The notes under the pieces were generated by a model. The model did not search any database. It was given only the letters and a program-made list of their open reading frames with translations, and was not told where the DNA came from. Positions 22,583 to 31,837 of a DNA stretch of 43,878 nucleotides are shown here, in pieces; the first letter of the stretch is position 1, and every line of letters begins with the position of its first letter. This DNA is from Betaproteobacteria bacterium. Its GTDB lineage: Bacteria > Pseudomonadota > Gammaproteobacteria > Burkholderiales > Rhodocyclaceae. Location of the stretch: positions 1-43,878 of the forward strand of contig JACQYA010000028.1 in NCBI GenBank assembly GCA_016208425.1, read 5' to 3'. A program made the translations under genes and the position numbers.

Positions 22583-23665
22583 ATGGTCAAAGATCCCGTC
22601 CCGCTAGGCGAAGTGCGCCGCGCGCTCGTCGTCAAGCTGCGGCATCACGGCGACGTGCTGCTCGGTTCGCCGGTATTCTCGGCGCTCAAAGCGCGCGCGC
22701 CGCACATCGAGATCGACGCGCTGGTCTACGCCGATACCGCCGAAATGTTGGCGCTGCACCCGGCGATTCGCCAGGTGCACACAATAGACCGGCAGTGGAA
22801 GAAACTCGACGCCTTCGCGCATATCGCCGCCGAGTGGCGCTTGCTGCAAACGCTGCGCAATTGCCGCTACGACCTGGTCGTGCATCTGACCGAACATCCG
22901 CGCGGCGCCTGGCTGGCGCGCCTGTGCGGCGCGCGCTGGGCGGTGGCGCCGGCGATCAAGCGGCGCGGGCGTTTCTGGCAGAACAGTTTCAGCCATTTCA
23001 CCGGCAAGCCGGCCAACGCGCTGCGCCACACCGTCGAGCGCAATCTCGACGCGCTGCGCCGCATCGGCCTCTACCCGGGGGCGGACGAGCGCGCGCTCAC
23101 CCTCGTCCCCGGCCGGGACGCCGAGGAGCGGGTGACGCTGCTGCTGCGCGAACACGGTGTCGGGACGAAAAGCTTCATCCACATCCATCCGGCCTCGCGC
23201 TGGCATTTCAAGTGCTGGACGGCCGAGAAAATGGCCGCGCTGATCGACCGTTTGCACGACGCCGGCCACACCGTCGTGTTGAGCGCCGCGCCCGACGCGG
23301 CGGAAACCGCGATGCTGGAAGCCATCCAGTCGCAGCTGCGGCATCCGGCGACCAGCCTCGCCGGACAGCTTTCGCTCAAGGAGCTGGCGGCGCTGACGGC
23401 GAGAGCGCGCCTGTTCGTCGGCGTCGACTCGGCGCCGATGCATATCGCCGCCGCGATGGGCACGCCGACGGTGGCGCTCTTCGGCCCCTCCGGCGACCGC
23501 GAATGGGGCCCTTGGGGGGTGCCGGCGCGCGTGGTGGCGAGCGACGCCCACCCCTGCCGCCCCTGCGGTATCGACGGCTGCGGCGGCGGCAAGGTCAGCG
23601 ATTGCCTGGCCGGCCTGCCGGTCGACCGCGTCCATACGGCCGTGCTGGAATTGTTGGCCGGATGA
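22583..23665 (+). CDS. LPS heptosyltransferase III-like (GT9)
   Basis: 360 residues. The GT9 family is recognised by ALVVKLRHHGDVLLGSPVFSALKARAP at the N-terminus and, in the donor-binding half, IHIHPASRWHFKCWTAEKMAALIDRL, GQLSLKELAALTARARLFVGVDSAPMHIAAAMGTPTVALFGPSG. It most resembles the WaaQ (RfaQ) subgroup, which adds heptose to the inner core of lipopolysaccharide on the cytoplasmic face. A Cys-rich HPCRPCGIDGCGGGKVSDCL near the end is common in the subgroup. Overlaps the next glycosyltransferase by ATGA. Confidence 0.88.
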   Translation: MVKDPVPLGEVRRALVVKLRHHGDVLLGSPVFSALKARAPHIEIDALVYADTAEMLALHPAIRQVHTIDRQWKKLDAFAHIAAEWRLLQTLRNCRYDLVVHLTEHPRGAWLARLCGARWAVAPAIKRRGRFWQNSFSHFTGKPANALRHTVERNLDALRRIGLYPGADERALTLVPGRDAEERVTLLLREHGVGTKSFIHIHPASRWHFKCWTAEKMAALIDRLHDAGHTVVLSAAPDAAETAMLEAIQSQLRHPATSLAGQLSLKELAALTARARLFVGVDSAPMHIAAAMGTPTVALFGPSGDREWGPWGVPARVVASDAHPCRPCGIDGCGGGKVSDCLAGLPVDRVHTAVLELLAG

Positions 23666-24789
23666 AAATCGCCATCGTCCGCCAGCGCTACAACCCGTAT
23701 GGTGGCGCCGAGCGTTTCGTCGAGCGGGCATTGTGCGGTCTGGTCAAGGAAGGCGCCGAAGTCACGCTGATCACGCGCAGCTGGGAAGGCGCCGAGAGTC
23801 GCGGGGGCTACCGGCAGGTGTTGTGCGACCCGCGGGGTTGGACAAGCGGCCGCGCGGCGCGCGACCGCAGCTTCGCGCGCTGCGCGCAGGCTGCGATGGC
23901 GGGCGGCGGCTACGACATCACCCAGTCGCACGAACGCATACCGGGCTGCATGATCTTCCGCGCCGGCGATGGCGTGCATGCCGCCTGGCTGGAGCACCTG
24001 CGCCGCGTGCGCGGGCCGCTCGCCCGTCTGGGCCTGGCGCTCAACCCTTACCATCGCTACCTCTTGGCGGCCGAGCGCGACATGTTTGCGCACCCCGATC
24101 TGCGCGCCGTGATCTGCAACTCGCGCATGGTGCGCGACGAAGTCGCGCGTTACTACGGCGTGCCGGAAGACAAGCTGGAAATCATCCATAACGGCATCGA
24201 CCTGAAGGCCTTCCATCCGGGTCTCGCCGGCGCGCACCGCCGCGCGCTGCGCGAGCGCTACGGCATCGCGCAAGACGCGCCGCTCGTGCTGTTCGTCGGT
24301 AACGGCTTCGAGCGCAAAGGCGTGCCGCAGTTGTTGCGCGCTTTTTCCCGCATGCGGCGGGGCGACGCCCGGCTGCTCGTCGTCGGCGGCGACCGCAAGC
24401 TGGCGGCGACGCAAGGGCTCGCGCGCCGGCTCGGGATCGCGGAGCGGGTACGTTTCGCCGGCGCGCAGCGGGAAGTCAAACCCTTCTACGGCGCGGCGGA
24501 CGCTTTCGCCTTGCCGACGCTGTACGACCCTTTTCCGAACGCCGCGCTCGAAGCGCTGGCCTGCGGCCTGCCGCTACTCACCAGCCACAGTTGCGGCGCG
24601 GCGGAGCTGATCGCCGACGGGGGCAACGGCTATGTGCGCGACGCGCTGGACGAAACGGGTCTCGCCGGGGCGCTCGACAGCCTTGCCGAAAGGGGCGGCG
24701 CGATGCGCGATGCGGCTCGCGCCAGCGCCGAAACGCTACCGATCGAAGCGATGTCGGAACGCCTGATGGCGCTTTACCGGACGATTTGA
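23662..24789 (+). CDS. GT4-family glycosyltransferase, WaaG-like
   Basis: 375 residues. GT-B fold of the GT4 family: N-terminal RQRYNPYGGAERFVERAL, middle VICNSRMVRDEVARYYGVPEDKLEIIHNGID, FVGNGFERKGVPQLLRAF, and the C-terminal EX7E-like ALPTLYDPFPNAALEALACGLPLL. It resembles WaaG-type enzymes that add the first outer-core glucose to the LPS heptose region. Pairing with the GT9 gene by ATGA overlap supports work on the same core oligosaccharide. Confidence 0.87.
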   Translation: MKIAIVRQRYNPYGGAERFVERALCGLVKEGAEVTLITRSWEGAESRGGYRQVLCDPRGWTSGRAARDRSFARCAQAAMAGGGYDITQSHERIPGCMIFRAGDGVHAAWLEHLRRVRGPLARLGLALNPYHRYLLAAERDMFAHPDLRAVICNSRMVRDEVARYYGVPEDKLEIIHNGIDLKAFHPGLAGAHRRALRERYGIAQDAPLVLFVGNGFERKGVPQLLRAFSRMRRGDARLLVVGGDRKLAATQGLARRLGIAERVRFAGAQREVKPFYGAADAFALPTLYDPFPNAALEALACGLPLLTSHSCGAAELIADGGNGYVRDALDETGLAGALDSLAERGGAMRDAARASAETLPIEAMSERLMALYRTI

Positions 24790-24795
24790 AGCGGC

Positions 24796-27765
24796 ATGAA
24801 ACGCCTGTTCCCGCTGCATATCCACATCTCGGCACTGTTCCTGCTGCTCGTCCTGCTCGTTGGCGGACTGGTCGGCGGGGTCGGTTACAAGCTGTCGCGC
24901 AACATGCTGGAAGCATCGGTGAGCGCGCTCACCGCGCGCATCGACCGGGAGATTGCCAGCGAGCTGCAGCACACCGTCGCACCGGGCGAAATGGCGGCAA
25001 ACGTGCTGGTTTATTCGGGTATCGCGGACGACAAGACCTTCGCGGAACGCTCGCGCCGGCTGGCTTTGATGCGGGAAACGCTCAAGAGATCGGCCGCCTT
25101 GGCGTCGATATACGTGGGCTACGAGTCGGGCGATTTTTTCTATCTGCTGCGGATACGCGACGAGAAGGACAGGCAGCTGGCCGGCGCGCCCGAACGAACG
25201 GGCTACGTCCTGCAAAGCATCGAGCGCGAAGCCGGAACCCCGAAGCACCCCACCGATCCGCCGCGCGGCCGTTTCACCTATCTCGACGAAAATCTGAAAA
25301 CCCTGCGCGACGACGGGCGGCCGGACTATGCGCGCAGCTACGATCCGCGCACCCGCGACTGGTACCGGAACGCGCTGGCGGGTTCGGCGCAGATCATGAG
25401 TTCCCCGTACGTATTCTTCACCAGCCAGAAGGTTGGCGTCACGATCTCGGCGCGCGCGGAAAATCGGCGAGCCGTCGTGGGCGCCGACATCCGGCTCGAA
25501 ACGTTGAGCGAAAGCCTGAAAACGCAAAAAGTCACCGCCGGGTCGCAGGTCGCGCTGGCCGACGCCAGGGGCCGGGTCATCGCGCACGAAGAGTTGTCCG
25601 CCCGGCTGGGCACGGCCGGCGCGCCAAATGGTGCGCTTGCCCTGCCGCACCTCGACGATCTGGCGATACCGGTGTTGGCCAAGCTGGCCGAAATGATCGT
25701 CTCGCCGCGCGGCGAGACGGCCGGCCAATACTACCGCTCGAAACTGGCGCTCGCCGACGGCGACTGGCGGGCCGCGATCCGGCCGCTGGCAATCGAAGGC
25801 GCCCAACCCCTGTATCTGCTCACCGCCATCCCCGAGCGCGAATTGCTCGCCGCCGCGCTGGAACTACGCTCGATCTCGCTGATCGTCACCGTCCTGATCG
25901 TTTTGTGCGCGATCCCCGTCACTTGGGCGATCGCGCGCACCCTCTCCGGCACCTTGCGCAAACTGGCCGGCGAGGCCGAGGCGATCCGCCGCTTCGAGTT
26001 CGCGCGACCGATAGACGTGCGCTCCAACATCCGGGAAGTCGACGAGCTGACGACTACGATGGACGGCATGAAAACCGCCATCCGCCGTTTCCTCGACATC
26101 AGCCAGTCGGTGGCGGCGGAAGAAAACTTCGACCGCCTGCTACCGATGCTGCTCGGCGAGACGCTGTCGGCCGCAGGCGCGGAAGCGGGTGTTCTCTATC
26201 TTGCCGACGAGGAGCGGCTCGTTCCCGCGTGCGCGCTGAACGGCGAGGGACACGACCTGATCGGCGTGCTCCGGGCGATCCCGGTCTCCGGAACGGACAC
26301 GCTGGTCGGCGACGCGGTGCGCGGCGGTGCGCCCTGTTTCCGGCAACTGTCCCGTGCCGACCTCGAACAGGGCGGGCTCGGCGCCCTGTTCGATGCGGGC
26401 GTGTCCGCGCACGGCGTCGCCGTCCCCTTGCTGAACCGGCGGCGCGAGCTGGTCGGCGCCATCCTGCTCCTGCGGCGGGCGCCTTTCGAGGCGGGGCAGG
26501 TATCCTTTGTCCGGGCGCTGTCCGGCTCCGCCGCCAGCTCGCTGGAAACGCGCGAGCTCATCAAGGCACAGAAAGAGCTGTTCGCGGCGTTCATCCAGCT
26601 CATCGCCGGCGCCATCGACGCCAAAAGCCCCTACACCGGCGGCCACTGCGCGCGCGTGCCCGAGCTGACCAAAATGCTCGCGCGCGCCGCCTGCGCCGAA
26701 AGCTCTGGCCCGTTCAAGGATTTCGATCTCGACGACCAGGATTGGGAGGCCGTCCACGTCGCGGCCTGGCTGCACGATTGCGGCAAGGTGACGACGCCCG
26801 AGCATGTGGTCGACAAGGCGACCAAGCTGGAGACCCTCTACGACCGGATACACGAGGTGCGCATGCGTTTCGAGGTGCTCAAGCGCGACGCCGAAATCGC
26901 CTGCCTCAAAGCCGTTGCCGCCGGCGCCGACGAGGCTGCGGCGCGGGCCGGCCTGACCGGGGAAACCCGTCGCCTCGACGAAGACTTTCGCTTCGTCGCC
27001 GCCTGTAACGAAGGCGGCGAATTCATGGCGCCCGAGGACGTCGCCCGGCTCAAGCAAATCGCGGCGCGCACCTGGCAGCGCACGCTCGACGACCGGCTCG
27101 GCATCTCCTACGAAGAAAAGGAACGCAAGGCGGACGGCTCCGCGCCGGCGCTGCCCGCGACCGAATTTTTGCTGGCCGACAAGCCGGAACATCTTTTCAG
27201 GCGCCGGGCGCAAGACTGCATGCCCGAAGACAACCCCTGGGGAATCCGCATGGCGATGCCGGAACTCCTCTACAACAAGGGCGAAGTCTACAACCTGGCG
27301 GTCGGGCGCGGCACGCTTTCCGAGGAAGAGCGCTACAAGATCAACGAACACAGCGTCCAGACCCTGATCATGCTGGCGCAACTGCCCTTCCCCAAACACA
27401 TGCGGCAGGTGCCAGAAATTGCCGGCGGCCACCACGAAAAGATGGATGGCGGCGGCTATCCGAAGCGCCTGACCAAAGACGAGATGAGCCCGCTGGCGCG
27501 CATGATGGCGATTGCCGACATCTTCGAGGCGCTCACGGCGGTCGATCGGCCGTACAAAAAGGGCAAGACCTTGTCCGAAGCGATCCGCATCATGTCCCGT
27601 ATGAAAAAGGATAGCCATATCGACCCGGATCTGTTCGATCTCTTCCTGCGCTCGGGCGTCTATCGCGAATACGCCCGGCGCTTCATGAAACCCGAACAGA
27701 TCGACGAGGTCTACGAAACCGGCGAAACCGGCCGGGAGTGCCACATTGGCGGCGCCATGACATGA
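24796..27765 (+). CDS. Cache-HAMP-GAF-HD-GYP signalling protein
   Basis: 989 residues. Membrane segment at about 9-32, a large periplasmic Cache-type sensor to about 355 (SYDPRTRDWYRNAL, SSPYVFFTSQ), a second segment (about 358-382), HAMP, a GAF-like domain (about 435-580), then a C-terminal phosphohydrolase. HD residues are in WLHDCGKV (about 657-664), and the GYP motif is in GGHHEKMDGGGYP (about 876-888). HD-GYP enzymes degrade c-di-GMP. The two motifs are about 215 residues apart instead of about 65, so some 150 residues are inserted. The gene begins 6 bases after the glycosyltransferase. Confidence 0.9.
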   Translation: MKRLFPLHIHISALFLLLVLLVGGLVGGVGYKLSRNMLEASVSALTARIDREIASELQHTVAPGEMAANVLVYSGIADDKTFAERSRRLALMRETLKRSAALASIYVGYESGDFFYLLRIRDEKDRQLAGAPERTGYVLQSIEREAGTPKHPTDPPRGRFTYLDENLKTLRDDGRPDYARSYDPRTRDWYRNALAGSAQIMSSPYVFFTSQKVGVTISARAENRRAVVGADIRLETLSESLKTQKVTAGSQVALADARGRVIAHEELSARLGTAGAPNGALALPHLDDLAIPVLAKLAEMIVSPRGETAGQYYRSKLALADGDWRAAIRPLAIEGAQPLYLLTAIPERELLAAALELRSISLIVTVLIVLCAIPVTWAIARTLSGTLRKLAGEAEAIRRFEFARPIDVRSNIREVDELTTTMDGMKTAIRRFLDISQSVAAEENFDRLLPMLLGETLSAAGAEAGVLYLADEERLVPACALNGEGHDLIGVLRAIPVSGTDTLVGDAVRGGAPCFRQLSRADLEQGGLGALFDAGVSAHGVAVPLLNRRRELVGAILLLRRAPFEAGQVSFVRALSGSAASSLETRELIKAQKELFAAFIQLIAGAIDAKSPYTGGHCARVPELTKMLARAACAESSGPFKDFDLDDQDWEAVHVAAWLHDCGKVTTPEHVVDKATKLETLYDRIHEVRMRFEVLKRDAEIACLKAVAAGADEAAARAGLTGETRRLDEDFRFVAACNEGGEFMAPEDVARLKQIAARTWQRTLDDRLGISYEEKERKADGSAPALPATEFLLADKPEHLFRRRAQDCMPEDNPWGIRMAMPELLYNKGEVYNLAVGRGTLSEEERYKINEHSVQTLIMLAQLPFPKHMRQVPEIAGGHHEKMDGGGYPKRLTKDEMSPLARMMAIADIFEALTAVDRPYKKGKTLSEAIRIMSRMKKDSHIDPDLFDLFLRSGVYREYARRFMKPEQIDEVYETGETGRECHIGGAMT

Positions 27766-27868
27766 GAAACGTCGGGCACGGCAAGTTTGGTATTTGTGTT
27801 TTGCCGGCTTAGGAGTAGGATCGGCGCTATGTATTCCACCACCAAACAGCCATAAGGGAGGTTCGCAA

Positions 27869-28222
27869 ATGAATTTTGAAGACGCAATTGCAGCTCATAT
27901 CAAGTGGAAAGTCCGGTTGAACCAGTTCATCGACGGCACGAGCACCGAGAAGTTGGCCAGCGCGACCGTGTGCAAAGACAATCTTTGCGATCTGGGCAAG
28001 TGGATTTACGGCGACGGCGCACAGTACAAGAGCGCCCCCCATTACCAGGATCTGGTGAAGAAACACGCGAACTTCCACGTCTGCGCCGCCGACGTAGTCA
28101 AGAAAGTAGAAACCGGCGACAAGGCGGGAGCCAAAGGGCTTCTCGGCGCCGCATTTGCCGTCGCTTCCAAGGAAACGGTCGCGGCAATCATGGAGCTGAA
28201 AAAGGAAGCCACCAAGGGTTGA
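27869..28222 (+). CDS. Stand-alone CZB zinc-binding domain protein
   Basis: 117 residues with a strong AAGGGAGG Shine-Dalgarno sequence. The chemoreceptor zinc-binding (CZB) pattern is complete: His10, then CDLGKW with Cys40, then HANFH with His66 and His70. CZB domains usually sit at the end of chemoreceptors or diguanylate cyclases and sense zinc or oxidants. Here the domain is the whole protein, just downstream of an HD-GYP sensor, so it may act in trans on c-di-GMP or chemotaxis proteins (inference). Confidence 0.9.
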   Translation: MNFEDAIAAHIKWKVRLNQFIDGTSTEKLASATVCKDNLCDLGKWIYGDGAQYKSAPHYQDLVKKHANFHVCAADVVKKVETGDKAGAKGLLGAAFAVASKETVAAIMELKKEATKG

Positions 28223-28368
28223 CCGCGTCAGCGCAAAACGTCGTCTGCGGACAAACGGCCGACCCTCCCAGAAAAACCACGAGATACGCCGCGCGCGGCT
28301 TGCGCGGCCGGTATCGCGGTTCTATGCGCTGCACCGGCCGGGCGTAGGCGAGGACGAGCACGGCCGAA

Positions 28369-29010
28369 CTACCGCTGCTCCTCCCGGTGCCGCACCCAGC
28401 CGACCAGCAGAGGAACCAGCGAGATGCCGATAATCGCCAATATCACCAGCGTCAGGTGCTGCTGTATCCACGGCAAGTTGCCGAACCAGTAGCCGGCCAG
28501 CGTCAGCGAGCCGACCCATCCGATGCCGCCGATCAGGTTGAACAGCGTGAAACGCGCGTAGGTCATCGCGCCTATGCCGGCGACGAAGGGTGCGAAGGTG
28601 CGAAAAAGCGGCAGGAAACGCGAAATAATCAGCGTCTTGCCGCCGTGTTTTTCGTAGAAGGCGTGGGTTTTTTCGAGCGCGGCTCTGTTGAAGAAGCGCG
28701 AGCTTTCCCAGTGGAAGACCTTGGGGCCGAGAAAACGCCCGATCTGGTAGTTGAGCGTGTTGCCGAGCACCGCCGCTGTGGCGAGGACGGCGATCAGGAT
28801 GGCGATGTCCATCCCGCCGAGCGCAGCCAGCGCGCCGGCGACGAAGAGCAGCGAATCGCCGGGCAGGAAGGGGGTCACGACGAAACCGGTTTCGCTGAAG
28901 ATGATGGCGAAGAGAATCGCGTAGATCCACGGCCCGTATTGCTGCACCAGCACGGCGAGGTGCTTGTCAAGATGCAGGACGATGTCGGTGAAAGCGGCAA
29001 GATATTCCAT
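28369..29010 (-). CDS. DedA-family membrane protein
   Basis: 213 residues with about five hydrophobic stretches. Family motifs are visible: FSETGFVVTPFLPGDSLLF near residue 38 and FLPLFRTFAPFVAGIGAMTY (the conserved R and G of the DedA/VTT fold) near residue 130. DedA proteins are inner-membrane lipid transporters, with members implicated in undecaprenyl-phosphate or phospholipid flipping; uppP is 3.7 kb away. It faces the divergent mutL. The gap to the CZB gene (28223-28368) has a 12-bp palindrome GCCGCGCGCGGC (28288-28299) and nothing else clear. Confidence 0.92.
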   Translation of the reverse strand: MEYLAAFTDIVLHLDKHLAVLVQQYGPWIYAILFAIIFSETGFVVTPFLPGDSLLFVAGALAALGGMDIAILIAVLATAAVLGNTLNYQIGRFLGPKVFHWESSRFFNRAALEKTHAFYEKHGGKTLIISRFLPLFRTFAPFVAGIGAMTYARFTLFNLIGGIGWVGSLTLAGYWFGNLPWIQQHLTLVILAIIGISLVPLLVGWVRHREEQR

Positions 29011-29062
29011 AGTGGATAGCGCAAGGCAGGAAAGGCCGCGATTCTACCCGAAGGACAGCCGG

Positions 29063-29074
29063 TATAATCCGCCG
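29063..29074 (+). promoter_or_regulatory. -10 hexamer placed for a leaderless start (mutL)
   Basis: Consensus TATAAT (29063-29068), then ccgccg, then ATG at 29075. A second in-frame ATG lies at 29087. AAGGA at 29051-29055 is too far from the first ATG to be a normal ribosome site. Confidence 0.5.
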
Positions 29075-30865
29075 ATGCTCGACGCGATGCCGATTGTCCA
29101 CCCGACCATCCACCTACTTCCCGACCTGCTGATTAGCCAGATCGCGGCCGGCGAGGTGGTCGAACGCCCGGCGTCGGTGCTCAAGGAATTGCTCGAAAAC
29201 GCGCTGGACGCCGGCAGTTCGGCGATCCAGATCCAGCTCGAAGAAGGCGGCGTCAAGCTGATCCGGGTGAGCGACGACGGTTGCGGTATCGCGCGGGACG
29301 AGCTGGCGCTGGCGCTGACCCGCCACGCCACGTCGAAAATCGCCTCGCTAGCCGATCTGGAGCGCGTTGCGACGCTGGGTTTTCGCGGCGAGGCGCTGGC
29401 CTCGGTGGCTTCCGTTGCGCGCTTGACCCTCACCAGCCGCCAAAGCGGGTCGGCGCACGCTTGGCGGCTCAACGAAAGTCGCGCGACACCGGAGCCGGTC
29501 GCGCTGGCCGCCGGCACGGTCGTCGAAATGCGCGATCTCTACTACAACACACCGGCGCGGCGGAAGTTCCTCAAGTCGGAAGCTACCGAGTTCGCGCATT
29601 GCGCCGAGGTGGTCAAGCGCATTGCGCTGGCGCATCCCGCCGCCGCTTTTACCCTCGCGCACAACGGCCGTGTCGGTTTGCACCTGGCGAAGAGCGATGC
29701 GCGCGGGCGCGCCGGGGCGATTCTCGGCGACGACTTTCTGGCCGAATCGCGCACGCTGGATACCGGATCGTCCGGCCCGCTGCGCGTATTCGGCCATTGC
29801 GCGCTGCCCGCCCATTCGCGCGCGCGCAGCGACGCCCAGTATTGCTACGTCAACGGGCGTTTCGTGCGCGACAAGCTGCTCGGGCACGCGCTGCGCGAAG
29901 CCTATCAGGACTTGCTGCACGGCAGCCGTTACCCGGCCTACTGCGTTTTTCTGGAAATCGACCCGGCGACGGTGGACGTCAACGTGCATCCGGCGAAGAC
30001 CGAGGTGCGGTTTCGCGACAGCCGTGCCGTGCACCAGTTCGTTTTCCATGCCGTGCAGCGCGTGCTGTCCGCGTCGGCGGCAGCCGACATCGAAGCGCAG
30101 GCAACGATTCCTGCCGCGCCGCGTTCCGCTTACGGCAACTGGACACCGCGCCAGGAGCCGCTACGCGTGAACGAGGCGGCGGCGACGGCCTATCTCACTT
30201 TTGCGCAGTCGGCACAGCACAGCCGGAGCGTGGCGTCATCCGGCTCTGCGCCCGGCGAATGGACGCCCTCACACACCGAAACGCCGCCGCTCGGCCACGC
30301 GCTGGCGCAACTGCACGGCGTCTACATCCTCGCCCAGAACGCGCAAGGTTTGATCGTCGTCGATATGCACGCCGCGCACGAACGCATCCTCTACGAAAAG
30401 CTGAAAAATGCGCTCGACGGCCGCCAGGTGGCGACGCAAGCGCTGCTCATTCCCGCCGTATTCGCCGCCGACGCGCTGGAGGTTGCGGCCGCCGAAGAAC
30501 ACGCCGACGCCTTGCGCGAACTGGGTTTCGACCTCGCGCCGATGGGGCCGGCGCAGCTTGCCGTGCGCGCCGTCCCGGCTTTGCTGCAAGCCGCCGACCC
30601 CGCCGCCCTGGCGCGTTCGTTGCTCGGCGAGCTGCGCGAGCACGGCGTTAGCCAAATGCTTGCCGCGCGGCGCAACGAGCTGCTGGCGACGATGGCCTGC
30701 CACGGCGCGGTGCGCGCCCGGCGCCAGCTTTCGCTGCCGGAAATGGACGCGCTGTTGCGCCAGATGGAAGCAACCGAGCGCGCCGACCAGTGCAACCACG
30801 GCCGGCCGACGTGGACGCGCCTGTCGATGGCCGACCTCGACCGTCTTTTCCTGCGCGGACGATGA
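29075..30865 (+). CDS. mutL: DNA mismatch repair protein MutL
   Basis: 596 residues. N-terminal GHKL ATPase: IAAGEVVERPASVLKELLENALDAG, DDGCGI, TLGFRGEALASV, then VDVNVHPAKTEVRF. After a low-complexity linker (about 345-415) the C-terminal dimerisation domain carries DMHAAHERILYE, the DQHA-x2-E-x4-E endonuclease motif with Gln replaced by Met. CNHGRPTW near the end matches the C-terminal metal site of nicking MutL proteins. It therefore probably nicks DNA itself, as expected in bacteria without MutH. The stop overlaps miaA by ATGA. Confidence 0.96.
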   Translation: MLDAMPIVHPTIHLLPDLLISQIAAGEVVERPASVLKELLENALDAGSSAIQIQLEEGGVKLIRVSDDGCGIARDELALALTRHATSKIASLADLERVATLGFRGEALASVASVARLTLTSRQSGSAHAWRLNESRATPEPVALAAGTVVEMRDLYYNTPARRKFLKSEATEFAHCAEVVKRIALAHPAAAFTLAHNGRVGLHLAKSDARGRAGAILGDDFLAESRTLDTGSSGPLRVFGHCALPAHSRARSDAQYCYVNGRFVRDKLLGHALREAYQDLLHGSRYPAYCVFLEIDPATVDVNVHPAKTEVRFRDSRAVHQFVFHAVQRVLSASAAADIEAQATIPAAPRSAYGNWTPRQEPLRVNEAAATAYLTFAQSAQHSRSVASSGSAPGEWTPSHTETPPLGHALAQLHGVYILAQNAQGLIVVDMHAAHERILYEKLKNALDGRQVATQALLIPAVFAADALEVAAAEEHADALRELGFDLAPMGPAQLAVRAVPALLQAADPAALARSLLGELREHGVSQMLAARRNELLATMACHGAVRARRQLSLPEMDALLRQMEATERADQCNHGRPTWTRLSMADLDRLFLRGR

Positions 30866-31827
30866 GTGCGACTGGCTTTGCCCGGCTACCGCCCGCCATC
30901 CTGTTGATGGGGCCGACCGCCAGCGGAAAAACCGCCGTGGCGATGGATTTGACGCGCCGCTTTCCGGTCGAGATCGTCAGCGTCGATTCGGCGCAGGTTT
31001 TCCGCGACATGAATATCGGCACGGCCAAGCCCGATACCGCGACGCTCGGGGAATTCCCCCATCGCCTGATCGACCTGGTTAGCCCGGAAGAAGCCTATTC
31101 GGCGGCACGCTTCTGCGCCGATGCGCGAACCGCGATGGCCGACATCGCGGCAAGCGGGAAAGTGCCGCTGCTCGTCGGCGGTACGATGCTCTACTTCAAG
31201 GCGCTGCTCGCAGGGCTGGCCGACCTGCCCCCAGCCTGCCCGGAAACCCGCGCCCGTATCGACGCGCAGGCCGACGCCGAGGGCTGGCCGGCGGTGCATG
31301 CCGAACTCGCGCGGGTCGACCCGGAAACCGCCGCGCGCTTGCATCCCACCGACGCGCAACGCATCCAGCGCGCGCTGGAAGTCGCCCGCCTCGCCGGCCG
31401 GCCGATGTCGGCGCTGCTCGCCGCCGCGCGCCACCGGGCGCCAGCCTGCGATTTCCTCAAAATCGGCCTGCTGCCTGCCGAGCGCAGCGTGTTGCACGCG
31501 CGCATTGCCGGGCGTTTCGACGCGATGCTGGCCGCCGGGCTGGAAGGCGAAGTCGAGATGCTGCGCGCCAAGTACCGCCTCGATCCGAAGCTACCGGCCA
31601 TGCGCTGTGTCGGTTACCGGCAGGTGTGGGAGGTGCAGGATGGCCGCGCGCCGCGCGCCGAGCTGCGCGATCGCGGCATCTACGCGACCCGCCAGCTCGC
31701 CAAGCGGCAAATCACCTGGCTGGGCAACAGCTTGCAGCCGGAGGTTTTCGATTGCCTGGCCGGCGATCTGGCGGCGCAGGTCGCCGGCCGCGTGGCGCGT
31801 TTTCTCGGAAACACACCACCCCCATGA
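30862..31827 (+). CDS. miaA: tRNA dimethylallyltransferase
   Basis: 321 residues from the ATG in the ATGA overlap with mutL. P-loop GPTASGKT at 17-24, SVDSAQVFRDMNIGTAKP and RLIDL, then VGGTMLYFKALLAGLADLP (substrate pocket) and the C-terminal RCVGYRQVWE and ATRQLAKRQITWL. MiaA adds an isopentenyl group to A37 of tRNAs that read U-starting codons. The mutL-miaA order is common in proteobacteria. Confidence 0.97.
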   Translation: MSATGFARLPPAILLMGPTASGKTAVAMDLTRRFPVEIVSVDSAQVFRDMNIGTAKPDTATLGEFPHRLIDLVSPEEAYSAARFCADARTAMADIAASGKVPLLVGGTMLYFKALLAGLADLPPACPETRARIDAQADAEGWPAVHAELARVDPETAARLHPTDAQRIQRALEVARLAGRPMSALLAAARHRAPACDFLKIGLLPAERSVLHARIAGRFDAMLAAGLEGEVEMLRAKYRLDPKLPAMRCVGYRQVWEVQDGRAPRAELRDRGIYATRQLAKRQITWLGNSLQPEVFDCLAGDLAAQVAGRVARFLGNTPPP

Positions 31828-31837
31828 CGCCACCGCC

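Noticed and set aside
27779-27806. CGGCAA/TTGCCG inverted repeat upstream of the CZB gene
   Set aside because: Short stem with a 16-nt loop; likely chance in this composition.
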